Source of the DNA: Pedobacter sp. BAL39 | Lineage (GTDB): Bacteria; Bacteroidota; Bacteroidia; Sphingobacteriales; Sphingobacteriaceae | DNA: 64,000 nt | Direction of reading: 5' to 3' | Assembly: GCF_000170795.1 (NCBI RefSeq) | Contig: NZ_ABCM01000012.1 | Coordinates: 62,001-126,000 of the forward strand | In this document: positions 59,719 through 64,000 of the stretch, piece after piece | How positions within the stretch are numbered: position 1 is the first letter of the stretch | Layout of the letters: the number at the start of each line of letters is the position of its first letter | Notes under the pieces: generated by a model | Seen by the model: only the letters and a program-made list of their open reading frames with translations | Told to the model about the DNA's origin: nothing | The model's database searches: none | Position numbers and translations under genes: made by a program

Positions 59719-60464
59719 GCAACAATAAGATCCTGGAAATACAGAACGTTAAACGCGAATTTACGATGGGCACGGAGATCGTCAGGGCCCTGAAGGGGGT
59801 ATCTTTCGATGTCAATGCCGGAGAGTTTGTCACCATTATGGGCAGCAGTGGCTCTGGTAAGACCACCCTGCTGAACATGTTGGGCTGCCTCGACAAACCT
59901 ACTGACGGCATTTATATGCTGGACAATGTAAACGTAAAGGAATTGTCGCGGGACGAGCTTGCAAAATTGAGGAACACAAAAATCGGTTTTGTATTTCAGG
60001 CCTACAACCTGCTACCACGTACGTCGGCACTGGAAAATGTAGAACTGCCTCTTTTATACAATCCAACGATCGGCAGCAAGGAAAGGCGGGAAAGGGCCAT
60101 TGCCGCCCTGGAAGCTGTAAAACTTGGCGAGCGCTTGGACCATACCCCCAACCAGCTGTCGGGTGGGCAGCAGCAGCGTGTAGCCATTGCGCGTGCGCTG
60201 GTGAACGAGCCGGTGATGATCCTTGCCGATGAGGCCACTGGAAATCTGGATACGCGGACTTCCTATGAGATCATGTCGCTAATGCAGGAGCTGAATGGCC
60301 AGGGGAAAACCATTGTCTTTGTGACCCATGAGCCTGACATCGCCGCCTTTAGTACCAGGACGGTCATGTTAAGGGATGGGAAAGTTCAGAAGGACCTGAT
60401 CAATGACAGCAGGAAATCTGCTAAGGAAGCACTGGCCTCCTTACCGGCTACAGATGATTATTAA
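59715..60464 (+). CDS. MacB-type ABC transporter ATP-binding protein
   Basis: 249-residue ATPase of the LolD/MacB branch. Walker A GSSGSGKTT (43-51), Q-loop in VFQAYNLLPR, signature LSGGQQQRVAIARAL, Walker B ILADEATGNLD, and H-loop His in FVTHEPDIA. Four-base overlap with the adaptor gene and 27-bp gap to the permease gene. In MacB of E. coli this domain is fused to the permease; here it is a separate chain. Confidence 0.94.
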   Translation: MSNNKILEIQNVKREFTMGTEIVRALKGVSFDVNAGEFVTIMGSSGSGKTTLLNMLGCLDKPTDGIYMLDNVNVKELSRDELAKLRNTKIGFVFQAYNLLPRTSALENVELPLLYNPTIGSKERRERAIAALEAVKLGERLDHTPNQLSGGQQQRVAIARALVNEPVMILADEATGNLDTRTSYEIMSLMQELNGQGKTIVFVTHEPDIAAFSTRTVMLRDGKVQKDLINDSRKSAKEALASLPATDDY

Positions 60465-60491
60465 CCAGATGACCATTATAAGCAGTACAAG

Positions 60492-61712
60492 ATGAAAATA
60501 TCGAATCTGATCAGGCTGGCCATGCTGGCCTTACAACGAAATAAGTTAAGAGCATTGCTGACGATGCTCGGCATCATCATTGGGGTGGCCTCGGTCATCA
60601 CCATGATGTCTATAGGTGAAGGCTCCAAGCAGAGCATCAACGAATCCCTGTCGAGCATGGGCTCCAATATGATCACCATAATGCCCTACAGCAATGAACC
60701 CGGTGGCGCACGGATGATGGGGAGCAACATGAAAAGCCTCACCATCCTCGATGTGCAGGAACTCAAAAAGAAAGCACCCAACATTGCTAAGATCTCACCA
60801 CTTGCTTCCTCCAGCGGACAGGCCATCAGCGGAGCATCCAACTGGCCCACAAGTATACAGGGTGTCAATCCGGAATATCTGGAGATCCGCAAACTTTCCG
60901 TAAAAGAAGGCATCATGTTTACAGAAGACAATGTAAAGTCGTCTGCAAAAGTGTGCCTGCTCGGCCAGACAGTGGTGGACAATCTTTTTCCCAACGGACA
61001 GGATCCGATTGGCAAGATCATCCGTTTTGGAAAGATCCCTTTTCAGGTGATTGGTGTGCTTACCCCTAAGGGACAAAGCAACTTCGGACAGGACCAGGAT
61101 GACATCATCATTGCCCCTTACACTACAGTACAGAAAAGAGTATTGTCATCAATCTATTTCGGAAGCATTTATGCTTCTGCCATCAGGGAGGATGCTTCGG
61201 ACGCAGCCGTAGACGAGGTGACAACCGTCCTGAGGGAAACACACCGGTTAAGGACTGGCGAGGAAAACGATTTCCAGGTCAGAACGCAGGCGGAGCTGAT
61301 GACCATGCTCAACTCGACCAGCAGCATGATGACGGCCTTGCTGACTGCTGTGGCCAGCATCTCATTGGTGATCGGCGGTATTGGCATCATGAACATCATG
61401 TATGTATCCGTGACGGAACGTACAAGGGAGATCGGACTGAGAATGTCCATTGGAGCCCGAGGGATTGACGTGTTGTTGCAGTTCCTGATCGAGGCCATCA
61501 TGATCAGCATCACCGGAGGTGTCATTGGTGTATTGCTGGGCATATCTGCATCCATCATCATTCCCTCCATGTTGAACTGGCCAACTGTAATTTCAGAATT
61601 CTCCATCGTCATCTCCTTCCTTGTCTGTGCTGTAACAGGGATTTTCTTCGGATACTACCCGGCACTGAAAGCCTCCAGGTTAGATCCGATAGAGGCATTG
61701 AGGTACGAATAA
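60492..61712 (+). CDS. MacB-type ABC transporter permease (FtsX-like)
   Basis: 406-residue permease: N-terminal helix preceded by KLRALLTMLGIIIGVASVITM (about 16-36, described by position), a large periplasmic MacB_PCD-type domain (about 45-260), then three C-terminal helices in the FtsX domain with IMYVSVTERTREIGLRMSIGA (about 306-326) and the end PIEALRYE. Mechanotransmission-type permease driving export through the MacA-TolC conduit. Last gene of the operon; its stop directly adjoins the stop of the convergent GH15 gene with no spacer and no terminator. Confidence 0.94.
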   Translation: MKISNLIRLAMLALQRNKLRALLTMLGIIIGVASVITMMSIGEGSKQSINESLSSMGSNMITIMPYSNEPGGARMMGSNMKSLTILDVQELKKKAPNIAKISPLASSSGQAISGASNWPTSIQGVNPEYLEIRKLSVKEGIMFTEDNVKSSAKVCLLGQTVVDNLFPNGQDPIGKIIRFGKIPFQVIGVLTPKGQSNFGQDQDDIIIAPYTTVQKRVLSSIYFGSIYASAIREDASDAAVDEVTTVLRETHRLRTGEENDFQVRTQAELMTMLNSTSSMMTALLTAVASISLVIGGIGIMNIMYVSVTERTREIGLRMSIGARGIDVLLQFLIEAIMISITGGVIGVLLGISASIIIPSMLNWPTVISEFSIVISFLVCAVTGIFFGYYPALKASRLDPIEALRYE

Positions 61713-63530
61713 TCAGAGCCTGCTGATTTGTTTATCCAACTCCATGGCAGCACTGATCAAAGCAAGATGGGTGAATGCCTGCGGAAAGTTTCCCAGGTGT
61801 TCACCCTTTTTCCCGAGCTCTTCACTAAACAGGCCCAGGTGATTGGCATACCCCATCATCTTCTCAAAGTTCTCTACAGCACGGTCCACCTGTCCTGATT
61901 TGGCCAGGGCCTCAATATACCAGAAAGAACACATCGTAAAAGTCCCTTCCTCACCATCCAGTCCGTCAACATCCACATCAGTACTTTTGTAGCGGTAGAT
62001 GAGCACATCCAGACGGAGCTGCTGGTCGACCACCTCCATGGTAGAAATCCAACGGGGCTCCTGCGGAGCGATGAAATGTGTAAGTGGCATCAGCAGCACG
62101 CTGGCGTCCACCACATCCGCTCCTTTGTATTGCACCCAGGCGCCAACCTGCTCGTTCCAGAAATTGTGATAAATGTCTTTGTAAATCTCATTCCTGACGC
62201 CAGTCCAGCAGGATACGTCGTAAGGAAATGAGCGGTGTTCCGCAATCTTGATGGCCCGGTCCATCGCTACCCAACACATCAGCCGGGTATGAAGAAACTC
62301 CCGGGTCTCCCCTCTGATCTCCCAGATGCCATGATCCGGCTGTTTCCATTTGTCCATCACGGATTCCACCATGCCACAGATGGCAGACCAGAACTCATAG
62401 GTGATAGGCTTATATGATTTGTTGTAAATATAGATTGTATCTATAAGCTCGCCGTAGATGTCAATTTGCAGCTGATCTTTCGCTGCATTTCCAATTCTCA
62501 CGGGCTTTGACCCCATGTAACCATCCAGGTGATCCAGCTCCTGCTCCACAAGATCTGTATTGCCATCCACCTCATAGATCAGCTGCAGTTTCTGTTCTTT
62601 ACAAAGATCCAGAATCCAGGTAAGGAAGTCCGTCGCTTCATCATACATCCCAAGCCGGAGAAAAGCATACATGGTAAAGGCAGCGTCCCGCGTCCAGGTA
62701 AAACGGTAATCCCAATTACGGTTGCCGCCGATTGTTTCGGGCAGGCTGAAGGTTGCCGCAGCAATGACAGAACCAAACTGACAGGAGGTCAATAGCTTCA
62801 GGGTAATCGCGGAACGGAAGATGGTTTCACTATACCTTCCCTTATAAGTAGATTTTTTAATCCACCTGCGCCAGTCATTGATGGTTTCCCGGTAAGTATG
62901 CTGTGCATAATGTTCAATACTTTCAAAAACACTTTCTTCCCCTCTTTCTACGGACTCCAGTACGATGTACACTTCTTTTTCGGACTCTGACTGTGTAAAT
63001 TCCGCAAAAGCATCTTGACCTTCAAGTTGTAAAGGAACATCTGCAATTAGCCGCAACCTGGCATTGCCGTCATGCTGGGGAGAGAAAATCACCTGATGGT
63101 CAGTTATTTCTGCGAGGTGTTCCGCACGTGCATAGTCGAACCGGGGTGCACATTTCATTTTGTACTTAATGGTACCACGGATGGTTTTGATCTTCCTGAT
63201 GATGGCACTTGAACTGCTGGTCTTATCCTCACTCATGGGCATATAGTCTGTAATTTCAGCAATCCCGTCATCAGAGAAAAAGCGTGTGAGCAACACAGCT
63301 GTACCAGGAATGTACATCTGTTTACTTTTATACTCTCCCATCACGGGTTCCACTGAGAAAAAGCCACCGATATGTTCGTCCAGCATTGCGGCAAAAATTG
63401 TCGGTGAATCGAAGCGCGGAAAGGACATAAAGTCCACAGACCCGTTAAGGCCTACCAGTGCAACCGTTTTCAGGTTGCCAATGATACCATAGTTTTCAAT
63501 CGGCTGATAGGGTCTGTTTATGTGTTCCAT
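61713..63530 (-). CDS. GH15-family glycoside hydrolase (glucoamylase/trehalase type)
   Basis: 605-residue cytosolic enzyme without signal peptide. The N-terminal beta-sandwich (about 1-210) begins PIENYGIIGNLKTVALVG and FPRFDSPTIFAAMLD; the (alpha/alpha)6 catalytic barrel begins GGNRNWDYRFTWTRDAAFT (about 272-290) and ends GLFSEELGKKGEHLGNFPQAF with a Glu in the base position. Bacterial members act as glucoamylase or trehalase on alpha-glucosides. The substrate is not fixed by context. It has no partner gene and faces the ABC permease gene. Confidence 0.9.
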   Translation of the reverse strand: MEHINRPYQPIENYGIIGNLKTVALVGLNGSVDFMSFPRFDSPTIFAAMLDEHIGGFFSVEPVMGEYKSKQMYIPGTAVLLTRFFSDDGIAEITDYMPMSEDKTSSSSAIIRKIKTIRGTIKYKMKCAPRFDYARAEHLAEITDHQVIFSPQHDGNARLRLIADVPLQLEGQDAFAEFTQSESEKEVYIVLESVERGEESVFESIEHYAQHTYRETINDWRRWIKKSTYKGRYSETIFRSAITLKLLTSCQFGSVIAAATFSLPETIGGNRNWDYRFTWTRDAAFTMYAFLRLGMYDEATDFLTWILDLCKEQKLQLIYEVDGNTDLVEQELDHLDGYMGSKPVRIGNAAKDQLQIDIYGELIDTIYIYNKSYKPITYEFWSAICGMVESVMDKWKQPDHGIWEIRGETREFLHTRLMCWVAMDRAIKIAEHRSFPYDVSCWTGVRNEIYKDIYHNFWNEQVGAWVQYKGADVVDASVLLMPLTHFIAPQEPRWISTMEVVDQQLRLDVLIYRYKSTDVDVDGLDGEEGTFTMCSFWYIEALAKSGQVDRAVENFEKMMGYANHLGLFSEELGKKGEHLGNFPQAFTHLALISAAMELDKQISRL

Positions 63531-63731
63531 ATGGAGCTAACAACAGGAAGGAGAGCGTTGTTTGCAATCAAACAGTTTGGGCTTACCCGCAGCCCGAATA
63601 TTTCAATATATTCAATAGCTTTTCTTGTACAACCATAAACATGGACCGACGATGTACAAACCACAAGTTACCGCAACCGGCAAAGCTCATCATCATCCTT
63701 CCATTAATCACGTACAGAACATTGCTGCACT

Positions 63732-63763
63732 TTTGAATTTGGTGAAACTATTGTGTAATTTTG
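63732..63763 (+). promoter_or_regulatory. ahcY promoter P1
   Basis: TTTG at 63732-63735, a 20-base spacer, and TAATTTTG at 63756-63763. Both elements are exact matches to the Bacteroidota consensus. Confidence 0.6.
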
Positions 63764-63796
63764 CATCATGATAGGGTATGCTGCCTGATGGTGTGC

Positions 63797-63825
63797 TTGT
63801 GCGTGCTGAAATGCATATACCTTTG
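63797..63825 (+). promoter_or_regulatory. ahcY promoter P2
   Basis: TTG at 63797-63799, an 18-base spacer, and TACCTTTG at 63818-63825, exact TAnnTTTG, 38 bases before the ATG. Together with P1 it suggests two start sites for ahcY. Confidence 0.55.
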
Positions 63826-63863
63826 TATAAAAAATTTGTAAACAGACACTTAAAAAAAACAAT

Positions 63864-64000
63864 ATGTCATCAGTAGAGACTACGTACGTTCCTTACAAAG
63901 TTAAGGACATTTCACTGGCAGAATGGGGCCGCAAAGAGATTGAACTGGCAGAAGCAGAGATGCCTGGCCTGATGTCTTTACGCGAGGAATTCGGTCCTTC
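63864..64000 (+). CDS. ahcY: Adenosylhomocysteinase, 5' end only
   Basis: The ATG at 63864 opens a frame running off the window; 45 residues are visible. The sequence YKVKDISLAEWGRKEIELAE followed by EMPGLMSLREEFGPS is the highly conserved N-terminus of S-adenosylhomocysteine hydrolase, which splits SAH into adenosine and homocysteine. Catalytic and NAD-binding parts lie outside the window. Upstream there are two consensus promoters. Confidence 0.9.
   Translation, partial: MSSVETTYVPYKVKDISLAEWGRKEIELAEAEMPGLMSLREEFGP

Larger units (their letters stand above)
63531..63863. other. Gene-free region between GH15 and ahcY
   Basis: 333 bp between divergent genes, no credible coding frame. It contains small hairpins (TGTTTG-caat-CAAACA at 63559-63574 and GGGCT/AGCCC at 63579-63595) near the GH15 start, and two ahcY promoters to the right. 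No matching promoter for GH15 was seen. Confidence 0.6.

Noticed and set aside
63732..63863. SAH or SAM riboswitch upstream of ahcY
   Set aside because: No conserved aptamer-like helices could be drawn; the segment is explained by two promoters and a short leader.

Overview
The window reads as chromosome from a Bacteroidota bacterium of the Sphingobacteriaceae type (Pedobacter-like). The grounds are SusC/SusD pairs, an ECF sigma/FecR/TonB-receptor unit with STN domain, a DUF5686 protein, a triple-tyrosine (Y_Y_Y) propeller regulator, BT_3928-type and DUF1599 proteins, and promoter-like sites of the Bacteroidota form (TTG, about 20 bases, TAnnTTTG). Nothing indicates a prophage, insertion sequence, CRISPR array or plasmid. 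The left edge cuts a DUF5686 gene and the right edge cuts ahcY.

Layout. 1-6.7 kb: DUF5686 C-terminus, an unknown acidic protein, a CI-like XRE/S24 repressor, a D-2-hydroxyacid dehydrogenase, a secreted bleomycin-hydrolase-type peptidase and TrhO. 6.7-21.6 kb: a polysaccharide utilization locus (propeller regulator, SusC, SusD, GH144-type endo-beta-1,2-glucanase, GH43-like protein, SGNH esterase, GH3 beta-glucosidase, then a separate alpha/beta-hydrolase esterase). The GH144 plus GH3 pairing points to beta-1,2-glucan, possibly acyl-substituted. 21.6-23.3 kb: YebC and an SDR-type threonine dehydrogenase. 23.4-28.4 kb: ECF sigma, FecR anti-sigma and a FecA-like receptor without a SusD. 28.4-39.9 kb: the most interesting region, an oxidative sugar-catabolic locus with a Tat-exported GMC dehydrogenase pair, a heme c lipoprotein, two Gfo/Idh/MocA proteins (one Tat-exported, one cytosolic), four xylose-isomerase-like TIM barrels (three Tat-exported), a DUF1080 protein and an MFS transporter. 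It fits a 3-keto-glycoside pathway in which glycosides are oxidised at C3 and then cleaved by elimination/hydration instead of by classical glycosidases.

40-53 kb is mostly housekeeping: asd, dacB, a GH20 hexosaminidase, truA, DoxX, a thioesterase, an operon of DUF1599, DoxX/thioredoxin, a DppB-type permease and aroK, then folP-cdaA, a bacilliredoxin, tRNA-Asn, and an HD-domain protein. 54-64 kb: a luciferase-like monooxygenase, a LytS/LytTR two-component pair divergent from a TolC-MacA-MacB-type efflux operon (with direct repeats 21 bp apart between them that look like the LytTR binding site), a GH15 enzyme, and the start of ahcY behind two tandem promoters.

Coordinates, motifs and hairpins come from direct reading of the sequence. 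Family names rest on recognised motifs and on gene order; substrates are inferences. No database search was possible.
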